Shown here in pieces: positions 1 to 12,063 of a DNA stretch of 64,000 nt. Below the pieces are notes generated by a model, which searched no databases, was not told where the DNA came from, and saw only the letters and a list, made by a program, of their open reading frames with translations. How positions within the stretch are numbered: the stretch's first letter is position 1; every line of letters begins with the position of its first letter. The position numbers and the translations under genes are program-made. The DNA lies in contig CM055110.1 of the NCBI GenBank assembly GCA_029204225.1, forward strand, positions 43,071,862 to 43,135,861. Reading direction: 5' to 3'. This DNA comes from Diphasiastrum complanatum. Its lineage: Eukaryota > Streptophyta > Lycopodiopsida > Lycopodiales > Lycopodiaceae.

Positions 1-2
1 GG

Positions 3-817
3 GCAGATTTTCCCACTTCACTATGTGTAAAGCACTACGGAGACAGCAAGACTATTCCTACATGGAACATATTTTCTGCAGATCTTGCCACAGCTGCATT
101 TGAGATCGCAAGCACCTATGTTGCGGATCAGGGGTGGTTTGCTTGCACGTCCCTCCCCGAGCATTTCCCCATCGTCGATTCATTTGTTGAAGCATCTGGG
201 TTTTCACTCCATCGTTGCCTTAACATTCTATGCGAGGAAGGTTACGCCAGACACAACCCACGAGAAGAGGTGAACAGACATTTGGCACAAGGTTGTTTGG
301 TCAACTATTTAGCCACATGTTGGACTGATACATTTTTTTTTTCAGGTTGTCCTCCTTCTCACAACCTTGTACCATCGCACTGCGTGTCTCGCCCCTACAA
401 TTCGTAGGCAAGAAGCCAATCAAGTCGATAGAAAGGCCTTCTCAACAAAGGCCAACTGGGTTATGGACCTTAATAGTGCCACCCTCACCACAGTTGACAA
501 TGTTATTTGCCGCGGTGGCGCGAAGAGGTCTCCGAGTTTTTGTAGGTTGACTATACCCCAAAACCCAAGTTATATAGAAATTATTCTTCAAACTAGAATA
601 ATGAGTTTTCACATGGACCCTCAAATGTACCCTATTTATTGTCGAGTGCAGATTCTCAGTGGAACTACTCACACAGCCCGGAGATGTGGTGCTGGACCTA
701 TTTGCAGGGACTGGAAACACGGCACGAGCGTCAGCGGAGAGTGACAGGCACTGTGTTTGTGTCAAAGAAGACAAGGACATTTTCAGCTTACTTCTGAAGG
801 ATTTAGAAACGAGTTAG
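3..817 (+). CDS. DNA N6/N4-methyltransferase-like protein, C-terminal three exons
   Basis: The gene enters from the left edge. Exon A (3-269) is open from the window start and reads as an alpha/beta fold (DLATAAFEIASTYVADQGWF at its middle). A 76-nt GT-AG intron (270-345, acceptor TTTTTTTTCAG) leads to exon B (346-545), and a second intron (546-651, acceptor GTGCAG) leads to exon C (652-817). Phases match at both joins (phase 0, then phase 2). Exon C carries VVLDLFAGTGNTARA, whose DLFAGTG (695-715) is the S-adenosylmethionine-binding motif I of N6/N4 DNA methylases, then a stop at 815-817. In the beta class the catalytic DPPY motif lies upstream of motif I, so it would lie left of this window. 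The splice model and the motif are seen; the enzymatic class is inferred from family knowledge. It may be a host gene or cargo of a repeat. Exon B shows no internal stop, so this copy may still be intact. Confidence 0.6.
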
Positions 818-2558
818 ATTATTTCTTGTGTTGTGACAACTTGTAGAACTATGCATAATTACATGCAACTGACATTGTGTTTTGTATGGCTTTGATAGTC
901 CACAATAGCAAGATCAACTAGATTCGCATCTACAAATTCAGTAATTTATCTTGGTAGCAACTAAAAGGCAGCCCCCAAAAGTTCGAAGTAGTTCAACTAT
1001 CAACCATGAATAGATTGTTTTGTTTAAATGACTGGCAAAAGCATAGTAAACATGAACATCTTAATTTTGTTGCCAAAGTATGGGGAATCGAGCGATTATT
1101 TTTTATTGCATGTGGATCAAGTCATTTTGAAAGTAAGTAGTCCTAAGTGTTTATGAAACATGCATGAGACACATAAAGGGAGTCATTACATGAGGAAAAC
1201 AATAGCATTAGAAGTGATCTAATAACAAACTACAAGTTTGAAGTAGAAGCCTTGCTAAGCATGCATCTATTGAATTAGTGGGTATTTACACAATATGTTA
1301 GCAAGCCATCGACTCATTTTGAAATTGTGAATATTCAACGCGACTAGCAAATGACAATGTACTAATGGCAAAACGAGGAATACAAGTATACATTGAATTT
1401 ATTTTTTCTAACTATAACAGATTGTCGAGGATTTGACATCAATCCGCTCACCTCCTGGTAATCAAAGACTAGCCCCCTTCTACAAACCCCACCATTTGAC
1501 TTCAAAGTTGTCTTATCCAAGTCTGCAATCATAAAGATTTTTTAACTCCAAAAAAGAGCCAAAAGTTTTGCATCAATTCAGTTTGTATAGAAAGTAATTT
1601 GTGATTGCTGTTTATAGTATTTCTGCATTGCAGTAAGGCAACATCTCCTCTCATATCTATAGAAGGATAACTTCGTCCTGCAGCACTGTTATTTGTATAC
1701 ATCACTAGCCATACTATCAGAACAAATATAGGAATAACTCTTTTTTCCTGCTGCAGCAAATAGAAATTCAGTCTCTTGACCACAAGATTTAAATTTCAAG
1801 ATTTAACTAGGCCAGATATCAGGCAAAAGTTGCAAAATTTAAGTGTTGTTAGAACTTTTTACCTTGTGCAATCTAGTGGACTGATGTTATGCTCATTGGA
1901 AGTATGATTCTAGTCACAGTCCTGAAGACACAAGATCCATAATTTTTCCTTTTCTGTCACAATCAAAGGTTGGACAGAACCAGCAATTGTCCTCATTTCG
2001 GTAACAACATCAGATTTAAAAGTATGGTTGTTCTTACAATCTGACCATCAGTTTAAAGGCGAGACAGTGAATATGACCACCAATACCAACGAAATCGTTT
2101 TCCAATCTATCTCAGTATTCAAAAACATCAATAACTAACCAGTCTCTTAATTGTCACTAATTGTTTCCAAGAATTGCAATCTTGGTTATGTCTTGTATTG
2201 GATATGGGTATTTATTTCACATGTCATTTTGTACACAAAGTTGAAAATTCCAATGTTATTCAATCTAAACAAAAGGCAGCCCTCCAAGAGTTGTGATGTT
2301 AGACATTCAAAAACCTAAAGTATACTGCAAAAAAATATGCTATGGAACTTGGAACTGCTAACATAGATCCCAAAAATATACATATAAGAAATCTGACAAA
2401 TCCATCTCCATCTCTAGTGTATGTCAGATAGAAAATCCAGATTAGAACGATACCGTAAGCTTAGAGAGAAATTTTTGTGAAGACAAAGTGAGAGTACTAG
2501 TCGAAGAAATCTAGACGAAATCACTGCCCAGTTACTTGAACTCCTAATTAGCTTCAGT
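818..2558. other. Gene-free AT-rich stretch
   Basis: I see no convincing coding sequence, RNA gene or repeat here. The only longer open frames are short and lack any recognisable motif. It should include the 3' flank of the methylase-like gene and the 5' flank of the gypsy element. I looked for a 5' LTR matching 17177-18304 and found none. Confidence 0.5.
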
Positions 2559-3480
2559 ATGGAGGGTCCTGCTACACGTTTCACTTCTATCTCTAAAATT
2601 AAATACGATTATTTTTTAAGGGACTTCTTTCGATGATGCAGATAGCTATGTCTCACAATTCGAGTCAATCGCTAATGCGAATAACGAGGGAACTGACGTA
2701 GACAAACTATGAATTTTCCCTAGTGTGCTAAGAAAGCAGACGCGCATCTGGTACAGCTAAGTTGGACTAGACCGTGTAGGAACCTGGTACTTGCTGAAAG
2801 ATGCGTTTCTGAACCAGTTCAGAGAGATCGGTTACAAATCTAGAATTCTTGGACGTTTGAACAATGTTTAGAAGAAGAATAAAGAATCTCTTTGCAAATA
2901 TACATGAAAGGTTAAAAATCTCATAGGAAAACTAATCGGTGTACATCCCGTAGATATGTAGATCGAATGGTTTTTGGCTGGTTTACCACCAAAGATTGAT
3001 CGATATTGCAGACAAGGGGACATGACCTCCTTAGCAGCAGTAATAGCTAGTGTCGAAAATTTCAAGACCTCAAAACTAGCACGAAAGCGACGATCGACTA
3101 AGAAATCTCGAAAGTCGAAGACTGATTCTAGTGACAGTGATGATGATTCTGATTCTGATTCAAGTACCAGTTCTTTAAGCTCGGAATCTGAAAGCAGCGA
3201 TTCATCAAAATCAGAAGCTGACAAAGAAGAGAGAAAGAATAAACGACAAACTAAACGAAAGGACGACACGAAAGTTGTCGAGGATAAGTCGTCAACTTCT
3301 AAAGTTGAAAAGCTTTGGAAGAGTAATATAGGCTAACCTTAATAAAAAGCTTAATGACTTGAAAGTGCAGATCTCTGAAGTTGCAGATAAAAGACCAAAA
3401 GCGTCTTCTTCCAACTCATGAATGTGGTGTACGAAATGTGAAACTTTTGGACACACTAAGGAAGACTGCACTACTGTGAA
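2559..3480 (+). pseudogene. Gypsy gag (broken), with CCHC zinc knuckle
   Basis: A degenerate gag starts near the ATG at 2559. Conceptual fragments include DADSYVSQFESIANANNE and WYLLKDAFLNQFREIG, which fit the retrotransposon gag (PF03732) pattern of a capsid-like domain. A Ser/Asp-rich and Lys-rich linker follows (about 3060-3330, with a long run of SDSDDDSDSDSS type). A canonical zinc knuckle, CTKCETFGHTKEDC (C-X2-C-X4-H-X4-C), lies at 3428-3469 in another frame. Several stops (for example near 2710, 2754, 2872 and 3334) and frameshifts break the gene. Gag normally forms the virus-like particle and its knuckle binds the genomic RNA; this copy cannot do so as it stands. Confidence 0.75.
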
Positions 3481-4440
3481 TGTCAAATACATTGAAGATC
3501 CTGCCCAGGAGGTACTTTTCATTTTTCATGATGATGCGACTACTAACTATGTACAGGGTACTGCAGCGTGACGTGGAGAAATTATTCAAAGTCACAACGA
3601 GAAGCAAAAGCTCCTCGAAACCTGATCAGAAATCTTCGACAAAGCGCAGAAAATCCTCGAAGAATAAATCCTCTAGCAAAACAATGAACAAATCTACGAC
3701 TAAGGAAGATCTCAAAGATGACTCTGACTATGACCGTGATGCTGCGAAGTTATTTGCAAAAGATATCTCGGCAGAAGCAAAGGAAATCATCAACGTTGAA
3801 CTTCAAACAGCTACTGCAGAAAAGGTGGTCACTTTCGAGGAAGAGGACGAAGAAATCACGAAGACGAAATTGTCTAGTGTTGTTATCGATAAACCAACCT
3901 CAAAATCGAAGACAAAAGAATATGACATCATTACTGATATCTCTTCGTCCGAACATAACTTTTGAACAGCTGTTGGCAAATAACACTTATTATAGAAAGC
4001 AACTGAAAGGCCTTTCTGTGCCCAAAAAGAAAAAAAAAGTTTCTCTGCCAGATGCTGGTATTTTGTCTATCGATTTAGGTGATCTCGGTGCACCTGAGAT
4101 TGATATTACCATTGCGGGATGCCTGATCAAAAAAGTGGCAATTGACTCTGGTTCCAATGTGAATATAATCACATAAGACACAGCTCATGCTCTGGGGTTG
4201 ATTGACATTCAACCAACACAACGAAACATCAAGTTAGCTGATTCAACATGACGAAAACCTGTTGGAAAACTAAAGGATGTCATTGTCTACATTCAAGCCA
4301 AGCCATTCACAATGAATTTCATTGTTATCAAACCACTCGGTTTGTCATCTTATTCTGTGTTGATTGGACGACCTTGGCTTTATCAATCAAACGCAAATGT
4401 ACATTGGAAATCCAGAGAGCTGAGATTTCAGATTGGTGAG
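3480..4440 (+). pseudogene. Gypsy linker and aspartic protease (broken)
   Basis: A Lys/Ser/Asp-rich linker (3480-3965) leads to a pepsin-like retroviral-type protease. The catalytic motif is seen as VAIDSGSNVNII, with D-S-G at 4144-4152, and the C-terminal landmark VLIGRPWL follows at about 4356-4380. A stop right after the DSG strand (near 4174) and another around 4249 interrupt the domain, which otherwise continues in the neighbouring frame. The protease would process the gag-pol polyprotein. Downstream (4440-4775) comes an acidic spacer rich in Asp, Glu and Ser before reverse transcriptase, usual for this kind of element. Confidence 0.75.
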
Positions 4441-4775
4441 ACCAATAACCGAGGTAAGCTAGCAGAACAAATCATAACCTGGAGTCGTGACAAATATGAA
4501 GGTGAAACTCCTTTTTTCGACACCAGCTTTACATCAGAAGAATCTTCGTATGCCTTGAATATTTTTTTCAATAAATCTAATATTGAAGTGCAATACTTTG
4601 AATGTTATGAGAATTCTGATGACGAAGAATTCTTTGATGTCTACGACACTGAAGCGGATGTTTCGTATGATAAAAATAACGTTGCAGACACGAACTCGAA
4701 AGAGTTTGACGATTTGAGTGACAAATCTGACACGAATTTGGTAACAAGAACCAGGTTGACGACAAGAAAACATCT

Positions 4776-6300
4776 GTGGAGTCAACCACGCGCAAAATTC
4801 ATGGCCATACCAAGGCCAGTATGACAGAAGGTATCATATTACCATATTTTACTGAACTGATTGAACTTGCACCTAGCAGATTTGTGCATGTTTCAAAGTC
4901 ACTTGGAGAATCGGAGTTAGTGGAATTCACTAAACTATTGAAGGAGTATCAAGATGTTTTTGCTTGGTCGCTCGACAATTTGAAGGGTATACCTGCAGAA
5001 TTCGGAGAGCATCTAATTGATCTTAAGGAAGATGTTGTAACTATTCGACAGAGACAGTATCGTCTCAATCCTAAGTACTCTCTCATGGTCAAGGACAAAC
5101 TTAACAAGCACCTTAAGGTAGGTATAATCTATCTCGTCTTAAGTAGTGAATGGGTTTCACCCATTGTTGTCGTCCCAAAGAAGAAGACCGGCAAAATACG
5201 AATATGCTAGGATTTCCGCAAACTCAATGCTGCCACAAGGAAGGACCATCTTCCTCTGTCTTTCACTGATTCCATCCTAGATCAGGTTGCTGGTCAAGAG
5301 CATTACAGTTTCTGTGACGGCTTTTCTGGATATAATCAGGTTGGAGTGCGAAAGGAGGATCGTTCAAAGACCACATTCACTACGGATTGGGGCACTCATG
5401 CCTACAACAAAATGCCCTTTAGTCTTTGTAACGCTCCAACGACTTTTCAGCAAATCATGATGTCAATTTTTGCTGCCTTCCTGAGAACTTTTCTCGAAAT
5501 ATTTATTGATGATTTCTGTGTATACAGTGATATAAAGACACACCTGCAGAAGCTGAAATTAACATTGCAACGGTGTCGAGATACTTGTTTATCTCTTCAT
5601 CCAGAAAAATGTTTTTTTGGTATGAAAGAAGGAATATTGCTCCAACATAGAATATCTAACAGAGGAATAGAAGTCGACAAAGATAAAGTCGAGCTTATAA
5701 AGAATCTCTAGATACCAACCAATTTACGTGAACTAAGAGCTTTCTTAGGACATGTTGGCTATTACAGGAGATTTATTCAAATCATGCTTCTATTGTTGTC
5801 TCTCTTACACATCTACTGAAGAAACAAGTGGAATACTTGTGGACGAATGAACAGCAGAAAGCATTCAAAGATCTTAAGCACAGGTTGATCAATGCTCCTA
5901 TTCTGAGACCACCCAACTGGGCTATTTTATTTCACAGTTATTTGGATGTTTCTGCATTTGCTATTGGCGTCTATCTAAGCCAAAAGGACGACCAGAAGAA
6001 GGATCAGCCCATCTACTATGCGAGTCGATAGCTCAGTGCATCAGAGAAGAATTATTCGGCTACAGAAAGGGAAGCACTTGGCATGATTTTCACTGTTAAA
6101 AAATTTCGGCATTATTTGCTGAGATATGCATTTATTTTTCATGTGGATCATTATGCTCTTAAGTATCTTGTAAATAAACCAGATCTATCAGGACAAATTG
6201 CTCGATGGATTCTACTTCTGCAGAAATTTACTTATCAAGTAGAGCTTCGTCAAGAAAATATCATACGAATGCTGATTATCTATCGCGACTCAGCACAAAA
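4776..6300 (+). pseudogene. Gypsy reverse transcriptase and RNase H (broken)
   Basis: The reverse transcriptase starts around EYQDVFAWSLDNLKGIP (4948-4998) and runs through SPIVVVPKKKTGKIRIC, DFRKLNAAT, SFCDGFSGYNQ and FIDD (5502-5513, the catalytic pair of the YVDD box). A stop follows IRIC at 5208-5210 and another lies at 5709-5711 before LRELRAFLGHVGYYRRFI. RNase H follows with SYLDVSAFAIGVYLS, a stop after YYASR at 6029-6031, then ATEREALGMIFTVKKFRHYL and HVDHYALKYL. All key residues I could check are present, so decay is by stops and frame changes, not by loss of the active site. The enzymes copy the element RNA into DNA. Confidence 0.85.
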
Positions 6301-7570
6301 AAAATTGAAGACCCTATCAATGATGATTTTCCAGATGAACACTTATTCGAGATTTCATCTACAAAATCGCTATATTTTGATATTATTACTTATCTTAAGG
6401 ATCAGGTATATCCGGATGGTTACGATTTGGAACAAAAGACAATTTTTCAATATAAGGTAGCACCTTATACAATTATTAACAATGTTCTATACAAGCTTGG
6501 TGTTGACCATCAACTACGAAGATGTCTCGAAACTGAAGACATTAAAAAGGTCGTTAAAGCCTTACACTCAGAAGATTCTGGTGGACAGTTTGCTTTGAAG
6601 AATACAGTCAATAAGATATTGACTGCCAAGTATTGGTGGCCAACCATGTTCAAGGATGTATCAAATTTTATTCCTTCATGTGATCCATGCCAGAGATCTG
6701 GTAAGCCTACAAAAGCAATGAATTGGTCATTGACACCGATCCTGTCTCTTGCACCATTCGAGAAGTGACTTTGTCGGTCCAATCAAACCTATTACCCGAC
6801 ATACCAAATGTCGTTATATTCTAGTTGCAATGGATTATGCTACCAAGAATGTTGAAGCAGAGGCGACGAAATGAAATGATGCGAAAAGTGTCGCGATGTT
6901 CTTAATCACAAGATATGGTTGTCCACTCGAACTAGTAAGTGACCGAGGTACACATTTTTTAAATGACACTATATGGTTGTTGACAACTTATTTCCTGATC
7001 AAACACAGAAAAACTACATCGTATAATCCAAAAGCAAACGGGTTGACAGAAAGAGCTAATGGAATCTTATGTAAGATCCTGACTAAAATTACTATTGCAC
7101 ATGCAACGGATTGGGATCATAAACTACCATCAGTTCTCTGGGCTTATCGCAACACAGAGAAAATCACGACGAAAAATACCATATTTTCTTATGCATCCTA
7201 TTTTGCCAGTTGAAATTGAGGTGAAACCTTTCGTATTCAAGCTCAATGAACAGATGCAGAATGTATAAACAAAACGTTGACTAATATTGAAGAACTAGCT
7301 GAAGCTCGTGAGACTTCACAAAATTAACGGAGGAAATTTAGAAACAAAAAAAGAAGAAATATGACAGTCATATAAAAAAATGTGATCTTAAAGTTGATGA
7401 TTATTCGCTGATATATGACAGTCGCCATCAAAAGTTCCTTGGAAAACTCCATATGCGATGGCTTGGACCGTATAAAGTCATAGAGATTTTGACAATGGTT
7501 ATGTGCAACTTCAATCACTTGAAGGTGACACGTATTAACGGGTCCAAACTAAAGAAATACTACCTTTGAC
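6205..7570 (+). pseudogene. Gypsy integrase (broken)
   Basis: The zinc-binding HHCC part is seen around HSEDSGGQFALKNT to SCDPCQRSG (6570-6700). The catalytic core follows after a frame change near 6766: first Asp in DFVGPIKPI (6767), second Asp in SDRGTHF (6941), and the glutamate in LTERANG (7049), so the D,D-E triad is complete. A stop interrupts at about 6871 (ATK stop). The C-terminal part is recognisable to WLGPYKVIEI and SKLKKYYL (7460-7566). I see no chromodomain. The enzyme would insert the cDNA into the host genome; the copy is inactive because of stops and shifts after 7213. Confidence 0.8.
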
Positions 7571-8060
7571 CAAAAATTTTATTTTTTCTATTCTTATTAT
7601 TTTCTAGTATTTTTCTGAAATTAATCGCGAATTTTCTTTTATCTTGTCTAAATTTTTTCGCGACTTTTCTTTTATTTTCTTATTTTTTATTTTTTCTAGA
7701 AATTTTCGTGAAATTTTCGAGAATTTTTCTTGACTTCTCTCAATCTTTCAATATCATTTTAAAAGTATTTTCAAGAACTTTTCGAGATTTTTTCACGACA
7801 CTAAATTTGTTAATCAAATGTTCGTAAATCGTTTTTGAGAATTTTTCTAGAATCTTTTCTAGCATTATCTCCAGTTTATTCGAGAAATTTTCTAGTATGT
7901 TGCTAAAATTTTCGAGAAATTTTCGTGAATTTCTGTAACATTTTTTAAGATCCTTCGAAAATTCATGAAACTTTCTAAAATCTTTCTAGCATAGTTTCGA
8001 AAATCTTTCGGGAATCTCTCGACCTAGTTTTTGCATCCCTCCATTAAAGAGGATGGCCAC
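7570..8060 (+). repeat. T-rich spacer with reiterated TTTTCGAGAA/TTTCTAGAA motifs
   Basis: Between integrase and the 3' reading frame lies a strongly T-rich stretch in which short variants of TTTTCGAGAATTTT, TTTCTAGAAATTTT and TTTTCGTGAA recur many times. Several units are near-palindromic. It is non-coding. It could be a 3' untranslated spacer or a degenerated tandem array. Confidence 0.55.
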
Positions 8061-8404
8061 GTGATCATCATTATTCACACGTGTGTACGCTCACAGATAT
8101 TGTTTCTCCTTAATTTATTTTTACTTTTCACAAACGGTCTTCCGTCATTAAAGATCGATCTGGCAAATTATAGTTTCAAACACTGAGCTATGCACGTCCT
8201 CCATAAATGGAAGTGACAGATGTCAAGTCACCATGCCACATCATCATCCCTTCCACACCGCTACTGCTTATCAGTGTCATTTTCTATTTTTCTTCTTTAA
8301 ACTTTCTACCTGAGAGTTTATGCTTTCCTGCGCTCATTCTCTTTGCGATCAAATTACTCTTTTGCGAACTATTGCGGTCTACTGAGCTATCATTAAACAT
8401 TCGA

Positions 8405-11060
8405 ACAATCAGGTTCTAGCTCTAATATCATCTGGAAAGCACGCGCAGAAATCCGTTTGGCATCCATCCAGTCCTTTTTGGATCGATGTAGGTTGGGTGA
8501 TTTGAAAGTGGACCCCTCCATCATCCTCTCTGAAGTCAGTACTGAGTTTGTGAACTCTATACATTCAAATTCAGGATGGAATTTAAAGTTCATGTACGAG
8601 GCAAATTCTTCACCATCTCTGAAGATTTGTTTTGCACAGCCCTCGGACTACCATTGGATGGGAAGCTAGTTGCGACAAATAAAGATTCAGTGGACGAAAC
8701 TGTCCATTTCCTAACCAACTGCTTTGTACCCACGAAGGGGTACAAAATTTCTATGATCCGAGATGCGACATTCAAATTGTTTTGTAAATACGCAAACCAA
8801 GCCATATTTTTGACGGATGCGGATGCGACAATTTCAGTTCAAAATTTTGGATGCGCTTGCGGGTAATCCTGTCTGCTTTGGCGTTATCACATACAAAGCT
8901 TTTTTGCAATGGATCAAACATCAGAAGTTTTCTAGAGTCGGAGCCCATGTTTCTCGTCTGTGCACTCATTTTCAAATCTTGACTGAGGCAGAGAAAATAC
9001 TGCTGACGGGAAGGATGTTGGCTCCCAAGCCAATTGATCTTTTCAGTCTCATTATGTTCCTATTCCAGTTACATCTGATGCTACACCAGCAGTCGAAATA
9101 GCAGCCACCACTACTATGGAGAGTGAAGCGGTGGCGATGGAAATCAATGGAGCTGTTGTTGTTGTTGATTCTTCAAAGCCAGCATCTGCTTCCACATCTC
9201 AGAAGCAACAGAGCGCATCCACCTCTGAGGATGACACAACCCAGTCTGATACATCCGACAAAGGACGAATAGCTGCTAAAGGCGACACTAGGGCACCTGT
9301 GAAAGATGAAGAAGAACCAGACGACCAGCCCCAGTGGTTTCAATCCATGACAGAAAAAGCCAAGAATCTAGTGGCTGAAGTATATGAGTTTGAGAAGTAC
9401 CACCGTCAACTCACGATGCAGCTTATCACCTTAGAGAGAAAATCTCTAGACTCTCTGAAGGATTCCTTCGAGAAGATCGATTCGCTCGAATCAGACAACA
9501 CGAAGCTGATCAAACAACATCGTTCTCTCGAAACACAGCTTCAAACTTTAATAAAGGAAACTGATTCTTTGAAGCAGACAAATAAGGTAATTCAGGCCAA
9601 GTCTAACGATTTTCAAACTCAAAACGATTCTTTGAAGCAGCAACTTTTGGTTGCAAATCAACATAATGTCGCGCTCTAGAAACATTTACAAGAGGAGCGA
9701 ATGACAAGACTAAAGGTAGAAGCTGCTCCGTCTCTGAGCACCACTACAGGGTCAATCACAGTCAATCTCACGAAGCTTAACCAGCTTCAAGGCTAGATGC
9801 TCAAAATTTTTTGAGTTGAGTTCTTACAACCGCTCGAGGATGCGAAGGCTCTTGTTGAGGAAGAGTTGGTGGAGCTAAAGGAGCTCTCCAGTGATGTCAC
9901 CCCATCTTGTAACGGGCCTGATGCACATGATGAATACCTTCAGGCCCTGCTTCAAATTGATAAACTCACACAACAACTCCAAGTTGTGTTTGCCTGCACC
10001 GGAGACTCAGACCATCCAGATTTCTTGGAGGCTGTCGCGAAGATTGACCATCTCGAATAGGAGCTGTCAAAAGCAATAAATGGAAGATCAGAAGCTGGCT
10101 GCTGAGTTGCAAACTCAGGATCTGGCAACTACATCTACACAGCCAAAGCAAATGCGGCAAAATCAATCGAAGATATGTGCTGACAGATTTCGTGCATTTG
10201 CTGAACGCTTCTGGAAATGGTGTCCACATGTTTTTAATATTGAGTTGCAATGGCGTGTGGATTACATGATGCTACCAGGCACAATAGGCATCGTTTTCGA
10301 CGACTTGAAGTGACCTTGGGAGAAGGACGACTTTCTCTGGTTATGGGCCCAGCTTTCTATCGAGCAGAAAGGATGTCTCTGTTGGGGCATAATCTGGGGT
10401 AAATTCCAGGTCGTACCTTTCGGATCGACAGAGTTATACATAGGCTCTTCGGCTATGTATGCTCTCGAATAAATTCGTATCAAAGAACTTCAATTTTTGC
10501 GGAAGGAAGATAATAAGCGACATTTTTGGAAGCAAAAGTCACAGTTTCAACTATACAAACCACAAGTTGTTGCGGATTTAGGCGCATTCGACGATGTAGG
10601 TTTGCTGATAAATATAAATATGGCTTATCCGGAATTATTCAGTCTTTATGTGGATTGGGAGCGAAACCTTGCAAAATATTTTGCGGAGATTCGCCATAAT
10701 TTGCAAGATCGAAGGAAGTCATTCCGTTATAAGCAATTTTGTACATATACATTTTGGCAATTTGGTACCTTTGCGAAGACATTATTTTTTGTTCAGAATT
10801 TTTACGTTAAAAGCAATTTTATTAGATTTTCAGCTTGTTACTGTAAAGAAATCACTCTACGAAGTGATTCAGATGAAGATACCAAGTTAACCCAGAAGCT
10901 ATTCGATGGAACATTACTCCCGGTTAAGTTAGAAGAATTCGGCAACTTACCAGTTGGCCGCTATACAAAATCAAAAGAAGATTTGCTCTTGATCGAAGCT
11001 CAACAGAGCTTGGAACTGGCATAGAAGTTATATGAAGAACTACATGACTTAGGCCTCTTC
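8405..11060 (+). pseudogene. Extra open reading frame behind gypsy integrase, with coiled coil (broken)
   Basis: A set of consecutive frames on the same strand looks like one decayed protein of roughly 800-900 residues. The N-terminal part (8457-9100) includes FTISEDLFCTALGLPLDG and TNCFVPTKGYKISMIRDATF, reminiscent of the putative plant transposon protein domains found in plant repeats. The middle (9116-9679) is acidic, then a clear coiled coil with heptads of Leu and Ile (DSLKDSFEKIDSLESDN, SLETQLQTLIKETDSL). The last part (9866-11024) is mixed helical. Stops at about 9102, 9680, 10061, 10314 and 11022 and frame changes interrupt it. I do not know its function. Its place, 3' of pol and in sense, recalls the accessory or envelope-position frames of some plant gypsy lineages, but no signal peptide or membrane segment is evident. 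Confidence 0.5.
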
Positions 11061-11467
11061 ATGATTTATACTTAACCGGCTCATATCTTCATTTTCGAGT
11101 ATATCATGCCATATTTATGTTGATATTCAATATTTAACATTTTCGTGGCATCACATATCCCCTTCCTCAAATGTGAAACGTCCTCATGAACATATCATTT
11201 TCATTTCGAGGATTATTCGAGAAACATTCTTATTCGTCAGATTTTCATTGAGGCGAAAAGATATTTCTTCGTGTATTTCGTCCTTTAGATATTTCTTCAT
11301 CTTAGAGAATATGTGTCTTGCTATTTCTTTAATTGAATAGGTTGTTTTGAGTTGATCTTTAAATTGCTGATGAAAACTGGAATCAAACTTCAAAACATCT
11401 TTAAGATTCAAAAATTCAGCATCCCATAGAAACATCACCACGACAAAGACACGAATGAATATTCTTA
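11061..11467. other. Non-coding stretch, probably gypsy 3' untranslated region
   Basis: AT-rich sequence with no supported gene on either strand. It links the last gypsy reading frame to the copia array. Confidence 0.4.
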
Positions 11468-11674
11468 GATGTGTGGAGGATGTTCCCACATGTGGAGAAT
11501 TGTAAAGTAAATAAAAATGTTTGATATAGGGGTCTCATAGAATTCTATAGTCAAGCATTTAGGTGTAGGATGTTGATAGGGTCAAATTTGGCATAGATGG
11601 CAAATTATCCATTTCCACTTGTAATGCCACTATGGAGCCAAAATAGAGTAGGAGGCCAAACTTGTGCCAATTAG
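11468..11674 (+). repeat. Truncated copia LTR fused to leader
   Basis: Matches the complete LTR from ATGTGTGGAGGATGTTCCCA (13490 region) to CCAATTAG (about 13698). The first 65 or so bases and the last 540 bases of the LTR are missing, as are the primer binding site and the start of the leader. The right break joins LTR to leader at a short shared TAG (11672-11674), as expected of a microhomology deletion of about 0.9 kb. Confidence 0.8.
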
Positions 11675-12063
11675 ACCTAGGTGGACACATTTGGTTTGGT
11701 CAAGAGATTGCTTGTTTGATCCAAAATCACAGTTGAATGCTTACCAATCTCATCTATATGTGATCTAGGCATTGTTTTGAGATCTTAGCCATTTTGTTTC
11801 ATGCAATATCATTGTATTTGAGTCAGATTTGGTTTCTTAGTGTATTTCACACGTGCTAAGAGTGTTTGATCCTAACTCTGCCAATACTCCATCATTTTAT
11901 GTTAAGTAGATCTAGTTTTGGAGAGATTGAGATAGCTAGTGAGAATCATCTCACAGTTTGTTGCAAGATCTTGCATAGGAGATGGTAGCACACCATCATT
12001 GGATCCTATAGTGAGCGAGAAGCAACATTTTTTGTTTATCACTTTTATTTATCTCCACTTTAC

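Larger units (their letters stand above)
2559..11466 (+). mobile_element. Decayed Ty3/gypsy retrotransposon with an extra 3' reading frame
   Basis: Protein domains run in the gypsy order gag, protease, reverse transcriptase, RNase H, integrase on the plus strand, followed by a T-rich spacer and a long degenerate reading frame behind integrase. Stops and frameshifts occur in every domain, so the copy is dead. No 5' LTR or primer binding site was found. The probable 3' LTR lies at 17177-18304, separated from the body by the copia array at 11468-17176, which would then have landed in the 3' part of this element. Boundaries are approximate. Confidence 0.75.

Noticed and set aside
442-780. 112-codon minus-strand open frame
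   Set aside because: It mirrors the methylase-like exons on the plus strand, which have splice sites and motif I; no motif in the minus-strand frame.
1400-2440. 5' LTR of the first gypsy element
   Set aside because: No similarity to 17177-18304 and no primer binding site before gag, so I do not claim it.
2868-3269. 133-codon Ser-rich minus-strand frame
   Set aside because: Antisense of the Ser/Asp-rich gag linker; composition is only the complement of that linker.
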